A DNA stretch of 64,000 bases from Vibrio metoecus (GCF_000696385.1 NZ_JJMN01000064.1:1-64000), one strand, 5' to 3'. Numbered from the stretch's first letter, positions 9,678 to 19,715 are shown. Notes: a model not told the origin generated them from the sequence alone. Made by a program: numbers and translations.

Positions 9678-10462
9678 TGACAGCGATTTTACGCTATCAA
9701 CTCGAACTTTTTCTGTTGGCATTGAGTTTTTTCTCACGCATTCCTGTGCCGGTAAAGTTACCTTATAGCAGTGAGCGAATGAATCAGGCTGGGCGCTATT
9801 TTGCTTTAGTGGGTTTAGTGCTTGGGGCAATTTGTGCATTGGTGTATTCGTTAGCCACTCAACTGTTTTCCACCAACATCAGTGTGTTTTTGACCATAGT
9901 GCTCAGCTTGTTGTTGACGGGGGCCTTTCACGAAGATGGTTTAGCGGATATGGCCGATGGCATCGGTGGCGGTATGACCGCTGAACGCCGTCTAGAGATC
10001 ATGAAAGATAGCCGGATCGGCACCTATGGTGCCAGTGCTTTGATGATGACTCTGCTAGGGAAATATTTGCTACTCACCGAGTTAGCGGATCTTACGTCAC
10101 TGGTGCCAGTTTGGTTATTGGCTTATACCTTGAGTCGCGCAGTGGCGGCCTCATTGATCCACAATACGCCTTATGTTTCGGATCCCGACAGCAGCAAAAG
10201 CAAGCCGCTTGCTCAACAACAGTCTGGGACGGATTTAGCCATCTTGGGGTTGACTGCATTGACCACGTTGGTGTGTTTTTCATGGCAATTGATTGGGGTG
10301 ATGATCGCGGTCAGTTTGATTTTCCGGCAAGTTTTCCGTCAATGGTTGATGAAGCGATTGGGCGGTTTCACGGGGGATTGCCTTGGTGGGGCGCAGCAGT
10401 TAATGGAGCTGATGATTTATTTGATTTTACTGGCCTTCTTACAGCATGAGCTGATGATTTAG
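9677..10462 (+). CDS. cobS: Adenosylcobinamide-GDP ribazoletransferase (cobalamin synthase)
   Basis: CobS joins adenosylcobinamide-GDP and alpha-ribazole (phosphate) to give adenosylcobalamin (phosphate) at the inner membrane. The 261-residue protein is polytopic, with the conserved FFSRIPVP block near the N-terminus, [18 protein letters not shown] (acidic metal-binding motif) near residue 87, and the [11 protein letters not shown] loop. The C-terminal [17 protein letters not shown] is also a family signature. It starts inside the cobT stop codon and ends eight bases before cobU, so it sits in the middle of a tight cobT-cobS-cobU-cobC operon. Confidence 0.95.
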   Translation: MTAILRYQLELFLLALSFFSRIPVPVKLPYSSERMNQAGRYFALVGLVLGAICALVYSLATQLFSTNISVFLTIVLSLLLTGAFHEDGLADMADGIGGGMTAERRLEIMKDSRIGTYGASALMMTLLGKYLLLTELADLTSLVPVWLLAYTLSRAVAASLIHNTPYVSDPDSSKSKPLAQQQSGTDLAILGLTALTTLVCFSWQLIGVMIAVSLIFRQVFRQWLMKRLGGFTGDCLGGAQQLMELMIYLILLAFLQHELMI

Positions 10463-10470
10463 GAGGCGAG

Positions 10471-11010
10471 GTGAGCGTACATTTGATTTTGGGCGGAGCT
10501 CGTAGCGGTAAATCGAGTTATGCCGAACAGTTAGCGCGGCAAACGGCGCAGTCTCAAACGGCTAGATTGCACTATGTTGCCACCGCCACCGCTTTGGATG
10601 ATGAAATGCGCGCACGTATTGCACATCACCAAGCAAGGCGAACGACAGACTGGACTGAACATGAAGTTCCCTTAGCGTTGGCGGATTATTTGTCTCGTTT
10701 TCAGCGCCACGATGTGGTGTTGGTGGACTGCCTGACCCTCTGGTTGAATAATCAGCTGTTTGAGCATGAACAATCCCTGTCTTCCACTCTGATTGATCAA
10801 TTGGTTGAGCAGTTGCTGATGACATTAACTCAGACCCAAGCTCAGATTTTTTTAGTGAGCAACGAAGTGGGAATGGGGGTGGTACCTATGGGGGAACTGA
10901 CGCGATTTTTTGTGGATCATGCGGGTTGGATGAACCAAAAAATCGCGGCATTAGCCGATTCTGTTACCTTTGTGGTTGCAGGATTACCCCAACGCTTAAA
11001 AGGTGAGTGA
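10471..11010 (+). CDS. cobU: Adenosylcobinamide kinase / adenosylcobinamide-phosphate guanylyltransferase
   Basis: CobU phosphorylates adenosylcobinamide and then adds GMP, giving the substrate for CobS. The 179-residue length matches the family. The P-loop GGARSGKSSYAEQL is at residues 7-20 and VLVDCLTLWLNN near residue 85 is the conserved second motif. SNEVGMGVVP near residue 130 also fits. The start is a GTG preceded by AGGAGGCGAG, a strong ribosome site nine bases after the cobS stop. Confidence 0.95.
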   Translation: MSVHLILGGARSGKSSYAEQLARQTAQSQTARLHYVATATALDDEMRARIAHHQARRTTDWTEHEVPLALADYLSRFQRHDVVLVDCLTLWLNNQLFEHEQSLSSTLIDQLVEQLLMTLTQTQAQIFLVSNEVGMGVVPMGELTRFFVDHAGWMNQKIAALADSVTFVVAGLPQRLKGE

Positions 11011-11017
11011 TGTGTGC

Positions 11018-11614
11018 ATGGCCAGAATTTACTTATTGAGACACGGTAAAACGCAAGGCCCTGCTGCGCTCAACGGGATTACGGATGTCGCGGTGGATGC
11101 CGATATGCAGCAAGCCATCGCAAGTCGATTACTTGACCGATCTTTTACGCGTGTCATTAGTTCACCTTTACGTCGTTGCGCCGATTTGGCACAACGCATC
11201 CAGCATGCGCGCCCCGATGTGATTTTGGATTACGACGCCAATCTACAAGAGATGAATTTTGGACTGTTTGATGGACAATCTTTCTCGAACTTGGAGCAAG
11301 AATGGCCGTTGCTGGATGCTTTTTGGAAAGATCCAGCCCATAACACCTTGCCGCAAGCGGAGTCATTAGCATCAGCCTATCAACGAGTGACTCAAGCATG
11401 GCAGCAGTGGCTACCTCAGATGGAGGGGGACACGTTGGTGATCTGTCATGCAGGAACCATCCGACTGATTTTGGCACATATACTCGGTGTGGATTGGCGC
11501 AACCCTGATTGGTATAGCCGTTTAAGTATTCCGTATCAGTCGATATCTGAGCTAACGCTGTATCGTGATGAGCCTTATTTCGTGAGCGTGAACAGCATCG
11601 GAAATGTGCTGTGA
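11018..11614 (+). CDS. cobC: Alpha-ribazole phosphatase, histidine phosphatase superfamily
   Basis: CobC removes phosphate from alpha-ribazole phosphate or from adenosylcobalamin phosphate, the last step of nucleotide-loop assembly. The 198-residue product starts MARIYLLRHGKTQG, which contains the catalytic RHG. The second catalytic histidine lies in VICHAGTIRLIL near residue 147. I prefer the ATG at 11018 over the in-frame GTG at 11003, because family members begin just before the YLLRHG strand. The GTG start would overlap cobU. It is the last gene of the cob operon. Confidence 0.9.
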   Translation: MARIYLLRHGKTQGPAALNGITDVAVDADMQQAIASRLLDRSFTRVISSPLRRCADLAQRIQHARPDVILDYDANLQEMNFGLFDGQSFSNLEQEWPLLDAFWKDPAHNTLPQAESLASAYQRVTQAWQQWLPQMEGDTLVICHAGTIRLILAHILGVDWRNPDWYSRLSIPYQSISELTLYRDEPYFVSVNSIGNVL

Positions 11615-11823
11615 CACGTTGGATTAAGTGAATTGAATATAGAGCATCTCATTGAATTGATGCTAGAATCTGCGGCTGTATCGTTGCCATCTGGCTGGGT
11701 ATGAGAAGAAAAACACCTCTATTTTGCTGCAGAGATAAAGTGGGTGGCCATAAGTGCGATCGTCTTGGCATAAATCCGTCGTACAATTTCTTAACATACC
11801 GCTGTGCAATAAAGGAGTAGCGC

Positions 11824-12852
11824 ATGACGAAGTCTTTCTTCCGCCAATCTTTTCTTTTCGACAGCTTAGACCTTGACCATGCTATGGTTGCTCAATCTGT
11901 GCGTACGGCACAAGGGGTGACTGTGAAACTGCATCAACGTGGAGTCTTGGAAGTCATCCCCGCGCAACGAGATGTGACTACTCAAAATGTGGTGATCTCT
12001 TGTGGTATCCATGGTGATGAAACCGCGCCCATGGAGCTGATGGACAAATGGATTGACGATATTCTCAGTGGCTTTCAGGAGTTGACCGAACGCTGCTTAT
12101 TTATTGTTGCTCATCCTCAAGCCACCCAGCAGCACACGCGTTTTATCGAACAGAATTTGAACCGCTTATTTGATGACAAGCCGCACACTCCTAGTGTAGA
12201 GCTTGCGATTGCCGATCATCTTAAAGCGCTGCTTAAACAGTTTTTTGCGAATACCGAAGAGAGCACCCGTTGGCACTTAGATCTGCACTGTGCGATTCGT
12301 GGCTCTAAACACTACTCCTTTGCGGTAAGTCCTAAATCACGCCACCCTGTGCGTAGCCGCAGTTTGATGCAATTTATCGAGCAAGCCCATATTGAAGCCG
12401 TGATGTTGTCGAATGCGCCTTCCAGTACGTTTAGTTGGTATTCGGCCGAGCATTATGCTGCGCAGGCCTTGACCTTAGAGCTCGGTCAGGTTGCGCGTCT
12501 GGGCGAAAATAAATTAGATCGTTTAGTCGCTTTTGATTTGGCCATTCGTGATCTTATTGCTCGCCATGAGCCTGAGCATTTGCCCCGTAAGCCGGCGATG
12601 TATCGAGTGAGTCGAACAATTGTTCGTTTACACGATGATTTTGACTTCCGTTTTAATGATGATGTGGAAAATTTCACCGCCTTTATGCATGGCGAAGTGT
12701 TTGGGCATGACGGCGATAAGCCCTTAATGGCGAAGAATGAAGGGGAAGCGATTGTGTTCCCCAATCGTAAGGTCGCTATCGGTCAACGAGCAGCGTTAAT
12801 GGTGTGTAAAGTGAATACGCGCTATGAAGATGACCAATTGGTGTACGACTGA
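11824..12852 (+). CDS. astE: Succinylglutamate desuccinylase
   Basis: AstE hydrolyses N-succinylglutamate to succinate and glutamate, the last step of the AST arginine-degradation pathway. The 342-residue protein shows the AstE/aspartoacylase zinc carboxypeptidase fold: CGIHGDETAP (zinc ligands His63 and Glu66), RWHLDLHCAIRG (third zinc ligand) and LTLELGQVARLG. A GGAG box lies before the ATG. It stands alone here without other ast genes and is flanked by B12 genes on both sides. Function is inferred from family, and specificity within the AstE/ASPA group is fairly clear from length and motifs. Confidence 0.9.
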   Translation: MTKSFFRQSFLFDSLDLDHAMVAQSVRTAQGVTVKLHQRGVLEVIPAQRDVTTQNVVISCGIHGDETAPMELMDKWIDDILSGFQELTERCLFIVAHPQATQQHTRFIEQNLNRLFDDKPHTPSVELAIADHLKALLKQFFANTEESTRWHLDLHCAIRGSKHYSFAVSPKSRHPVRSRSLMQFIEQAHIEAVMLSNAPSSTFSWYSAEHYAAQALTLELGQVARLGENKLDRLVAFDLAIRDLIARHEPEHLPRKPAMYRVSRTIVRLHDDFDFRFNDDVENFTAFMHGEVFGHDGDKPLMAKNEGEAIVFPNRKVAIGQRAALMVCKVNTRYEDDQLVYD

Positions 12853-12920
12853 TCGCGCCTCAGCATGAACTCCTTTCTATTTAAATGGCTTAACGGTAAG
12901 GTTAGGCCATTCTTTTTGCT

Positions 12921-13928
12921 ATGAACGATAAGATGGATTTTCATCGACTGCTTCAACACAAACAAAAGCGTTGGCGACAGAGTGGCTTCTGGATGCTTGC
13001 GCTTTTTCTCTGCATCGGGGTGATTTATTTACTGGTCGGAGAGGTCTGGTTGTCACCGTTTTCTACTTGGTCTTCGCTTGAGCAACAGTTGGTGTGGGAA
13101 CTTCGCTTACCAAGGTTACTGGCTGCGGCGGTGATTGGTGCTTCTTTAGCGGTTGCGGGAGCGACCTTGCAAGTGCTGCTCGGTAACGTGCTTGCTGAAC
13201 CCGGCGTGGTTGGTGTTTCCGGCGGTGCAAGTGTGGCAATGGTCATCTTGCTGCTGTTTTTCCCAAGCTTAAATTCACCGATAGCGTTCATGGTTGCCGC
13301 GGTATTGGGTGCGCTGCTGTTTACTTTGCTCTTAGTCATGATGGCTCGCAAGCTGCGGTTAACGACGGCAAGGCTATTGCTAGTAGGAGTCGCATTAGGC
13401 ATTTTGTCTGGAGCCGTAGTGACATGGGCTTTCTATTTCAGTGATGATCTAGGATTACGTCAATTGATGTACTGGCTGATGGGCAGCGTTGCGGGAGTGA
13501 GCTGGTATCAACACGTATTATCTTTTGTGGCGATCCCTGTGGTGATTTGGCTTGCACTGCAAGGTGGCCTTCTCGATAAACTGATGCTTGGTGAAGGGCA
13601 TGCTAAGCAGTTGGGTGTTGATATTCATCGTGTGCGTTGGCGTTTAATCCTCGCGATTGCCTTACTGGTCGGTGCTTCGGTTGCTTTAGGCGGAGTGATT
13701 GGTTTTGTAGGGTTAGTGGTTCCCCATTTACTGCGCTTAACGCTCGGCTCTGAAAACCGAATGTTGTTGCCAATGTCGGCACTGTGTGGGGCGTTGTTAC
13801 TGGTGAGTGCGGATTTAATTGCCCGTTTGGCGTTGGGCAGCGGTGAGTTACCACTGGGCGTAGTGACAACAACGCTAGGTGCGCCAATATTTATCTGGAT
13901 GTTGGTGAGAAACCATGATTCGTGTTAA
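12921..13928 (+). CDS. btuC: Vitamin B12 ABC transporter permease
   Basis: BtuC is the inner-membrane channel subunit of the BtuCDF cobalamin importer. The 335-residue protein is of FecCD type with about ten membrane segments. Landmarks are [39 protein letters not shown], and the cytoplasmic coupling region [36 protein letters not shown] is the strongest family signature. It overlaps btuD by 14 bases. No btuF is next to it. Its position beside the cob operon supports a B12 rather than a siderophore substrate. Confidence 0.93.
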   Translation: MNDKMDFHRLLQHKQKRWRQSGFWMLALFLCIGVIYLLVGEVWLSPFSTWSSLEQQLVWELRLPRLLAAAVIGASLAVAGATLQVLLGNVLAEPGVVGVSGGASVAMVILLLFFPSLNSPIAFMVAAVLGALLFTLLLVMMARKLRLTTARLLLVGVALGILSGAVVTWAFYFSDDLGLRQLMYWLMGSVAGVSWYQHVLSFVAIPVVIWLALQGGLLDKLMLGEGHAKQLGVDIHRVRWRLILAIALLVGASVALGGVIGFVGLVVPHLLRLTLGSENRMLLPMSALCGALLLVSADLIARLALGSGELPLGVVTTTLGAPIFIWMLVRNHDSC

Positions 13929-14670
13929 CAGTTTACAAGTGGACTCACGTTTACTGCCTCTTTCTTTGCAAGCAAACGCTGGCGAAGTGTGGCATGTGAT
14001 TGGCCCCAATGGTTGTGGCAAAAGTACGTTTCTTGCCGCCTTAGCCGGGATGATCCCTTTCTCAGGTACTGTACAGATTGGCGAACTGGACGTGAGCGAG
14101 GCAAGCTTGCTTGAACTCGCGCGCCATCGCGCCTATCTGGCGCAAAATGATAAACCCAGTTTTCAGCTGCAAGTCTTCCAATATTTGGCACTGTCTGTTC
14201 CTGCAGGCGTTACGCTAGAACGCTCGGAAGTGGCGAGTGAAATTGACCAGATCAGTCGTTTACTTAATATTAACGATAAATTACACCGTTCGATTCACCA
14301 ACTTTCTGGTGGTGAGTGGCAGCGTGTACGTTTAGCCGGTAGTTGCCTACAAGTCTCACCAGTATTGAATCCTTCCGCCCGGCTACTGATTTTGGATGAA
14401 CCCGCGGCTCCACTCGATATCGCTCAAGAAAGTTTACTGTATCGCTTGATTGAACGAATGGCTGGGCAGGGGTTAACCGTAATCATGGCCAACCATGATC
14501 TCAATCGAACCCTGCGTCATGCTGATCAGGTTTTGCTGCTGAATAATGGTGTGCTCTGTAGTGTCGGTCGAGCGGAAGACGTGCTGAATCAAGATGCTTT
14601 AACGGCGGTTTTTGGTACATCGATTCGCCGAGTTCAACTGGATGGCCAGTACCATCTTCTTTTCGACTAA
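13915..14670 (+). CDS. btuD: Vitamin B12 ABC transporter ATP-binding protein
   Basis: BtuD is the ATPase that powers cobalamin import through BtuC. The 251-residue protein shows, in order, Walker [10 protein letters not shown] (near residue 32), the Q-loop region (YLAQND), the ABC signature [12 protein letters not shown], Walker [13 protein letters not shown] and the switch histidine in MANHDLNRT. It is coupled to btuC by a 14-base overlap. It is followed by the candidate small RNA at about 14855-14989. Confidence 0.94.
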   Translation: MIRVNSLQVDSRLLPLSLQANAGEVWHVIGPNGCGKSTFLAALAGMIPFSGTVQIGELDVSEASLLELARHRAYLAQNDKPSFQLQVFQYLALSVPAGVTLERSEVASEIDQISRLLNINDKLHRSIHQLSGGEWQRVRLAGSCLQVSPVLNPSARLLILDEPAAPLDIAQESLLYRLIERMAGQGLTVIMANHDLNRTLRHADQVLLLNNGVLCSVGRAEDVLNQDALTAVFGTSIRRVQLDGQYHLLFD

Positions 14671-14828
14671 TCCTATGACACGACTCCTAGTATTGCAGAT
14701 GTGGCTGACCAATCGTGGCGCAGTGAGCACTGTTTTGGCGCAAACGTATCTGTCTCAGATGCTTTCTTTTTTTGGTTTTTTTATTATTTTTCAATGAATT
14801 AAATTGTCGATGGAAAGGTGGGATAGGC

Positions 14829-14844
14829 TGGCACACTATTCGCA
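14829..14844 (+). promoter_or_regulatory. Sigma54 (-24/-12) promoter candidate
   Basis: TGGCAC at 14829-14834 and a GC at 14842-14843 give the GG-N10-GC spacing that defines sigma54 promoters (consensus TGGCAC-N5-TTGCW; here the -12 element is TCGCA). It lies in an intergenic gap, with no protein gene in the right place downstream. Transcription would start near 14855. Confidence 0.5.
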
Positions 14845-14854
14845 ATAGTAGATT

Positions 14855-14989
14855 TGATACATTCTCGTTCTTGTTAGGCTCATATTCTTTGGCAGATCCT
14901 TTCGGATAAGGATATTGAGCTTCTACTGAACTGATTGGCCCCCAATCAGACGCGGTGTGCCACCTTAGTGACTAAGGTGGCTTTTTTTT
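14855..14989 (+). ncRNA. Candidate sigma54-dependent small RNA
   Basis: This segment of about 135 nucleotides is bounded by a sigma54-type promoter and a strong plus-strand terminator. It has no convincing open frame. Three hairpins can be drawn: ATCCTT/AAGGAT near 14905, a perfect CTGATTGG/CCAATCAG stem near 14931-14949, and the ten-base-pair terminator stem. Strong terminator, intergenic position and internal folding are the usual picture of an Hfq-type small RNA. It does not look like Qrr or any other family I can recall. The 5' end is estimated from promoter geometry. Confidence 0.45.
14959..14989 (+). terminator. Strong rho-independent terminator
   Basis: A perfect ten-base-pair stem (GCCACCTTAG / CTAAGGTGGC) with a TGA loop is followed by eight T residues on the plus strand. 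It cannot serve the minus-strand gene at 15053 because there is no T run on that side. It may end btuD transcripts as well as the candidate small RNA. Confidence 0.92.
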
Positions 14990-15052
14990 ACTTCACGTTC
15001 TCTTGGCACATAGTGTATCGCTGGCGTGCAGTGAAGTACCAATACCGCTGGT

Positions 15053-15628
15053 TTATTGAGTCAATGCAGCGAGATTGGCTGGACGGTAATAAACGGATTT
15101 AAGCACTTTTCCCTGACGGATGGTTTTCGATTCTGCGATAAAATCTTCAGCACATTTGGCAATAATGTATTCACCTTGATGAACCGCCATCAGCTTAATG
15201 CCTTGTTCAGCATAGAATTTTTCTGTATCTAAATACTCTTGTTCATTGCGGCATACTTTACTCATATTTGAGCTATGCACTTCATCCCAGCAAGGAATGA
15301 AAGCAATGTTTAAATTGTCCGCTACATGCAGCAGCAGATCGATGAGGTAGCTGATCGATAGGTTATCTTCTACTTTCGCTTGTCCCAAATGTACTAAGCG
15401 TCCCATGAGAACGTACACAGTATCGACAATTGCATCGGCTTGTTCGGTTTTGCTGTCGGCTTGGGCAAGCTCGGTTAATTCTTCAATGGCCAACGAGGTA
15501 TGTAAGGTATCTGCTTGCACATTTAACGTTTGCGGAGCGGCGACGGGTAAATCGAAGGTTTGGCGAAATTCGCTGATGTCACGGTATAAGTGGTCAAAGA
15601 TTTCTTGTGTCAGCTTGGTTAATTGCAT
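15053..15628 (-). CDS. MazG/PRA-PH-like nucleoside triphosphate pyrophosphohydrolase family protein
   Basis: This 191-residue soluble, mainly helical protein has the all-alpha NTP pyrophosphatase signature. SLAIEELTELAQAD is followed about ten residues later by EQADAIVDTVYVLMG, giving the EExxE...ExxD metal-binding pattern. Members hydrolyse (d)NTPs to monophosphates and pyrophosphate, often for house-cleaning. The C-terminal part (CWDEVHSSNMSKVCRNEQEYLDTEKF-type helix) is like the phosphoribosyl-ATP pyrophosphatase-like proteins of Vibrio. It is monocistronic. The natural substrate cannot be read from sequence. Confidence 0.75.
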   Translation of the reverse strand: MQLTKLTQEIFDHLYRDISEFRQTFDLPVAAPQTLNVQADTLHTSLAIEELTELAQADSKTEQADAIVDTVYVLMGRLVHLGQAKVEDNLSISYLIDLLLHVADNLNIAFIPCWDEVHSSNMSKVCRNEQEYLDTEKFYAEQGIKLMAVHQGEYIIAKCAEDFIAESKTIRQGKVLKSVYYRPANLAALTQ

Positions 15629-15721
15629 GCTTGCATTCCGGATGGTGTTAACAGTGGGGCAAGTGTAACAAAGCTTGTGAGGTGGAGCTACGGCAGTGCG
15701 AGGATTGGTGGCTCAAGAAAA

Positions 15722-15746
15722 ACAAAAAGGCGCAATTATGCGCCTT
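15722..15746 (-). terminator. Terminator of the DUF2750 gene
   Basis: An eight-base-pair stem (AAGGCGCA / TGCGCCTT, four-base loop) is followed on the minus strand by a T run, about 50 bases past the 15795 stop. Confidence 0.82.
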
Positions 15747-15794
15747 ATCGGTAGAAATAACCGAAATACCTATCAACCTACATAGGGAATAGGT

Positions 15795-16145
15795 TTACAG
15801 GTAGAGTTTGGCCAGTTGTGATGGCTCTAATTCTTTACCTTCAAGACCCGCGTTCCAGTTTGGTCCTACTAGAACACCGTCTTCATCCAGTGTAATCAAC
15901 CAATCTTCAACAAATACGTCGAAAGGAATTTCAACAACTTCAAAGTCAGCCCACTCTTCAACGTTATGAATTTGTGCATCTTCTTTTGATGACCAGAAAG
16001 GCATCACTTCACTTTCTGCAAATTCAGTTGATTCACAAGAGAGCCAACCTTCTTCATTACGTAAACCCCAAACGAGTTGGTTTTCTTGGGTTTCTTCAAT
16101 AAACAGCGCTAAATTCGCGTCGATATCTGCCGTTAATTTGCTCAT
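15795..16145 (-). CDS. DUF2750 domain-containing protein
   Basis: This 116-residue acidic cytoplasmic protein fills one DUF2750 domain: LVWGLRNEEGWLSCESTE, then MPFWSSKEDAQ, and a C-terminal VLVGPNWNAGLEGKELEP. The function of the family is unknown. I start at the ATG at 16145, which has GAGAG five to six bases upstream; the longer frame adds a basic, non-homologous leader. It is a single gene with its own terminator. Confidence 0.8.
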   Translation of the reverse strand: MSKLTADIDANLALFIEETQENQLVWGLRNEEGWLSCESTEFAESEVMPFWSSKEDAQIHNVEEWADFEVVEIPFDVFVEDWLITLDEDGVLVGPNWNAGLEGKELEPSQLAKLYL

Positions 16146-16237
16146 TTTGTTCTCTCGCAGTAGATAATGCCGTAAGGGTAGCACTTTCATTGAAGAATGC
16201 CCATGACGATCTCTGTCTGCTCATAAAAAGAGTGAGA

Positions 16238-17848
16238 TCACAGTTTAAAGGCCGTTAGTTTTTGGTCGAGTTGGCGCGACAAATCGGCTAATTTTTCACT
16301 CTCTTCTGCCAGATACGTTGCTGCTTGCGACATTTCCAGTGCCGCATCATTAATTCCGCTTACGTTGCGATTCATCTCTTCAGCAACAGCACTTTGTTCC
16401 TCGGCGGCCGTAGCGATTTGTGTTGCTTTATCACTCACATGTTGAATGTGGTTCACTATCAACGAGAGGTCACTACCGGCATTTTCCGCCGTGGAGACAC
16501 TGTGCGCGGCTAAATCTTGGCTCTTTTGCATCGCACTGGCCGTGCTGACGGCGAGTTGTTGTAACCGATTAATCATAGTTTGTATTTCGTCAGTGGAGTG
16601 ATGTGTGCGACTGGCTAGATTACGCACTTCATCGGCCACCACCGCAAAGCCACGACCTTGATCGCCCGCCCGTGCTGCTTCAATCGCCGCGTTTAGGGCG
16701 AGTAGATTGGTTTGCTCCGAAATGCCACTAATGACCGCAGTGACTTCGCTAATCTGCATAACCCCTTCTTTGAGCTTATTCACTTGGTCAGTTGCAATGC
16801 CCAATTCCACCGATAAAGCACGAATGCTATCGACACTGGAATGAACATCTTTATCGCCTAAGTTGGCTTCTTTGCTGGCATCGAGAGTATCGTGCGCAGT
16901 GTCTTCTGCATGTCCAGCGACATCCGCTACTGTTGCTGTCATCTCGTTCATTGCGGTAGCGAGTTGGTTGAGTTGATCGCGTTGAGATACCACCGCTTGG
17001 CTAGTCTCCTCCGCTGAAGAGGCAATACGGATGGCTGCTTCAGCAACCGAAGATGCCGATTGTACGGATTCCACAAGGGCTACTCGTACTGAGGAAATAC
17101 TGTCGTTAATGCGTTGGGCAACAATGCCAAGCTCATCGGTCCCCATGACAGGGATCTGTGCGGTGAGATCTCCTTGCGCCACTTTTTTCATCACGTCTTT
17201 AATCACATCAAGTGGGTGTACAACCGCTTTACTGATGACCACTCCGAGTCCCACCATAATCAAGGTGACGACTAAAGTGGCTAATCCCATTTTGAGAAAC
17301 TGTTGATAGACGGCTTGTTGGATATCATCGAGCAGCATACCCGAGCCTAAAATCCATCCCCAAGGTGCAAAACCATTAACGTAAGACAGTTTTTCAGCAG
17401 GACTGCCTTGCTGGTTTTTCCATGGATAAATAAGAGAACCCTGTTGACCATTCCGCGCTAAATCCACCATAGAAAACCAGAATTGTCCTTCAGTATCTTG
17501 ACCTGGATTCCCCATTTGTTTGCCAACTAAATCTTGGCGGATCGGGTGCACAATCGTATAGCGGGATTCATCGATGACAAACATGTAATTGTTGCCATCA
17601 AATCGCAGTGCGTTAATCAGGGCTTTGGCTTGTTCTTGGGCTTGCTCTTTCGGCAACATTTGATTGAGATAAGCCACTTGAGAGAGTGTGCTTTGAATAA
17701 CGGCCTTTAAGCGCGCTTCTCGTTCTGCAATCAAATTTCCTTGTAGTGCATTGGCGGAGATAAAGAGTAGACTCAAAAATCCAACAATACCGACGATAAC
17801 AATAGCGGCCAGTTTATAACTGACCTTGATATTCTCTAGCTTCAACAT
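16238..17848 (-). CDS. Methyl-accepting chemotaxis protein with periplasmic single-Cache domain
   Basis: This 536-residue chemoreceptor signals to CheA/CheW and the flagellar motor. It has a first membrane segment at about residues 12-32 and a periplasmic sCache_2 domain ([17 protein letters not shown] and GWILGSGML). A second membrane segment at about 187-207 is followed by a HAMP domain ([20 protein letters not shown]). The long cytoplasmic coiled coil carries the conserved hairpin tip [20 protein letters not shown]. sCache receptors often sense small organic acids; the ligand here is unknown. A GCCGAATAA element about 60 bases before the start resembles a flagellar sigma28 -10, but no clear -35 partner is seen. 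Confidence 0.93.
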   Translation of the reverse strand: MLKLENIKVSYKLAAIVIVGIVGFLSLLFISANALQGNLIAEREARLKAVIQSTLSQVAYLNQMLPKEQAQEQAKALINALRFDGNNYMFVIDESRYTIVHPIRQDLVGKQMGNPGQDTEGQFWFSMVDLARNGQQGSLIYPWKNQQGSPAEKLSYVNGFAPWGWILGSGMLLDDIQQAVYQQFLKMGLATLVVTLIMVGLGVVISKAVVHPLDVIKDVMKKVAQGDLTAQIPVMGTDELGIVAQRINDSISSVRVALVESVQSASSVAEAAIRIASSAEETSQAVVSQRDQLNQLATAMNEMTATVADVAGHAEDTAHDTLDASKEANLGDKDVHSSVDSIRALSVELGIATDQVNKLKEGVMQISEVTAVISGISEQTNLLALNAAIEAARAGDQGRGFAVVADEVRNLASRTHHSTDEIQTMINRLQQLAVSTASAMQKSQDLAAHSVSTAENAGSDLSLIVNHIQHVSDKATQIATAAEEQSAVAEEMNRNVSGINDAALEMSQAATYLAEESEKLADLSRQLDQKLTAFKL

Positions 17849-18090
17849 GACGTTACCACCTAACTGAGCGCTGTGATGATCGGTTATCTTATTCGGCTAA
17901 ATTATTATTTGTCTGAGTTGGCCGATAAGATCTAATAAAAGGATGGATGACAACCGATGATTTGCCAGTTGGCTAAGTTTATTTTGTTAAGTAGCTCAAC
18001 TATCTGGTGAGAATTAGTGTAATAACTCAAGAGGAAGAGGGGAGTTAAACTCCCCCCTCGTTATACTAGAAATGATGGTGTAGTCTTGGA

Positions 18091-18603
18091 CTAGGCTTCA
18101 AGTGTCACGCGGGTATCTTCACTTAGCGCTTCAAGCTCATTCACGAGGTCATCAACGTCAATATTGACAGGCAAGCGCATGGTGACATTGGCAGTAAAGA
18201 GACTTGAACTGATGCCACCTCCCCCGGCAATAAATACGCGTTGGCAGTCCATATCGAGGATACTGATCCCTTGGCCATCCAAAAGATGAGTGATTTCATT
18301 GACTATGCCAGCTCGGTCATTGGCATCAAGCCGAATTTGGTAAACCGTATCACTTTTATGGACGTGAGGATCGGAATCCGTAATTTCGACGAGTAGTCCT
18401 GGGTACGTTTGGAAAGCCTGCTTGACCGTTGCCGCGTTTTCTTCAGGTAGTTCAATTTTGATCACCGCCGCAACGCTGTCCTCAATAAAGTTGACCTTAC
18501 TGATGAGCCACTTACCACGGTTTTCGTGAGTGACTGCGGCCAGTTGTTTAATGGTGGATGGGGTTGCTTTTCCGACAAAGTTAACAATGAAAGTCGCGTT
18601 CAT
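18091..18603 (-). CDS. ACT domain protein, GcvR-like
   Basis: This 170-residue soluble protein is two ACT domains in tandem: TFIVNFVGKATPSTIKQLAAVTHENRGKW at the N-terminus and YQIRLDANDRAGIVNEITHLLDGQGISI in the second half. Such double-ACT proteins resemble GcvR, which modulates the glycine cleavage regulator GcvA, but ACT proteins of this size in Vibrio have no settled role. The ATG has an AGGAGGC-type box. It is monocistronic. Confidence 0.8.
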   Translation of the reverse strand: MNATFIVNFVGKATPSTIKQLAAVTHENRGKWLISKVNFIEDSVAAVIKIELPEENAATVKQAFQTYPGLLVEITDSDPHVHKSDTVYQIRLDANDRAGIVNEITHLLDGQGISILDMDCQRVFIAGGGGISSSLFTANVTMRLPVNIDVDDLVNELEALSEDTRVTLEA

Positions 18604-18765
18604 GTTGGCCTCCTCATAAGGAATTCGCTTTGTGCTCTCTTTGAGTGTAGGAGCTTAATAAGCTTGAGAATTGACATGAGTCAATTTTTGAGCAGGCAGT
18701 AACAGTGAAGAGACAATAATCCTACTTATGCCACACATTTCTCTGGGTTTGTTTCTTAGCTAACG

Positions 18766-18799
18766 GAAAAGAATCAGGCTATCGAGAGATAGCCTGATT
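18766..18799 (-). terminator. Terminator of the DUF3943 gene
   Basis: A perfect 12-base-pair stem (AATCAGGCTATC / GATAGCCTGATT, GAGA loop) is followed by CTTTTCC on the minus strand, just after the 18806 stop. Confidence 0.8.
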
Positions 18800-18805
18800 G
18801 AGAGA

Positions 18806-19715
18806 TTAGAAGGTGATTTTCAGGTTTACGCCGTAGTATTGAGAGTCATACGGAACGCCCGCATCCAACGCATATTTTGCCGCGTCAGGGTTATTGCTCC
18901 ATGGGCTGGTTTGGAAAGAGACATCCGCAGATCCACCCCATGCGCTGCTGACCCAACCATGCACATGACCGATAGGGTTGAGGAAGAACAAGGTTACTCC
19001 ACCCACGGTATCTGAACCCATCACTTCGCCACCATTGGCGACAATGTTTTGTTCTGCTTCAAACATCAGTTCGCCGACCACTGCCCCGAAGAATGGCGTG
19101 ATGAAAATGTCTTGCCATGAAGGCACTTCTGCGAAAGAATTCGACGCCGTATTCCCAGAAAAAGGTCGACATGGTTGCTGAGTATAGGAAGGACTCAAAC
19201 TCGTTAAAACCGGCATGACGTGCGGCAGTGTAATAAACACCACCGAAGTAGGGATGCATAATGTAATTGAGAAAATGTTCGTCACGATCCCATGTTGGGC
19301 CGGCAGTGACGTTATCTTTCCATTTTTTGCCAAGTCCGCTGAGGTTGCGATCTTCGGCATCCCATTTTGTAATCGATTCAGGGAGTAAAGTCATCAAACC
19401 GGCGGTCATAACACTCAGACCTAAGATGGTATAGGTTTGGCCTTTTAGGTAATCCCAATCGCGAGTGTCTTGCACCATTAAATATTTGGGGAGTGGCTCG
19501 TCGAGTTTGAGTGACGACGCGCTGTTCAGACTCAAAGAAAAAGGATCACTGAGCGATTGGGTATAATAATTGCTTGAATAGCAGCCGGTCTGCTCACAGC
19601 CTGCTTGATAGGCAAAATCAGATTGTAAGTTCACATCTTGTTGTGCGTTTACGCAGGCAGAAAATGTCAACAACATCATGGTGGTGATGTTTTTCTTGAG
19701 CACAGATGTCTCCAT
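18806..19715 (-). pseudogene. DUF3943 domain-containing protein (frameshifted as sequenced)
   Basis: Two overlapping frames together give a DUF3943 protein of about 302 residues with an N-terminal signal-like segment (TTMMLLTFSACVNAQ). The first frame carries RDWDYLKGQTYTILGLS and HFLNYIMHPYFGGVYYTAAR, then runs off after WEYGVE. The second resumes at SFAEVPSWQDIFITPFFGA and ends with YYGVNLKITF, a typical outer-membrane-like C-terminus ending in Phe. Removing one A near 19138 on the printed strand restores VESFAEVPSWQD. DUF3943 proteins are probable envelope proteins of unknown function. The lesion may be a sequencing error. Confidence 0.82.

Noticed and set aside
14675..14797. 40-codon frame (MTRLLVLQMWL...) directly after btuD
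   Set aside because: No ribosome site, tail made of Phe and Ile from T-rich DNA, and it lies in the region leading to the sigma54 promoter.
14829..14989. Qrr quorum-sensing small RNA
   Set aside because: The promoter type would fit, but the conserved Qrr core and LuxO-type upstream sites are absent.
18036..18060. GAGGGGAG/CTCCCC hairpin after the ACT-domain gene as terminator
   Set aside because: The stem is short and no T run follows on the minus strand, so termination is doubtful.
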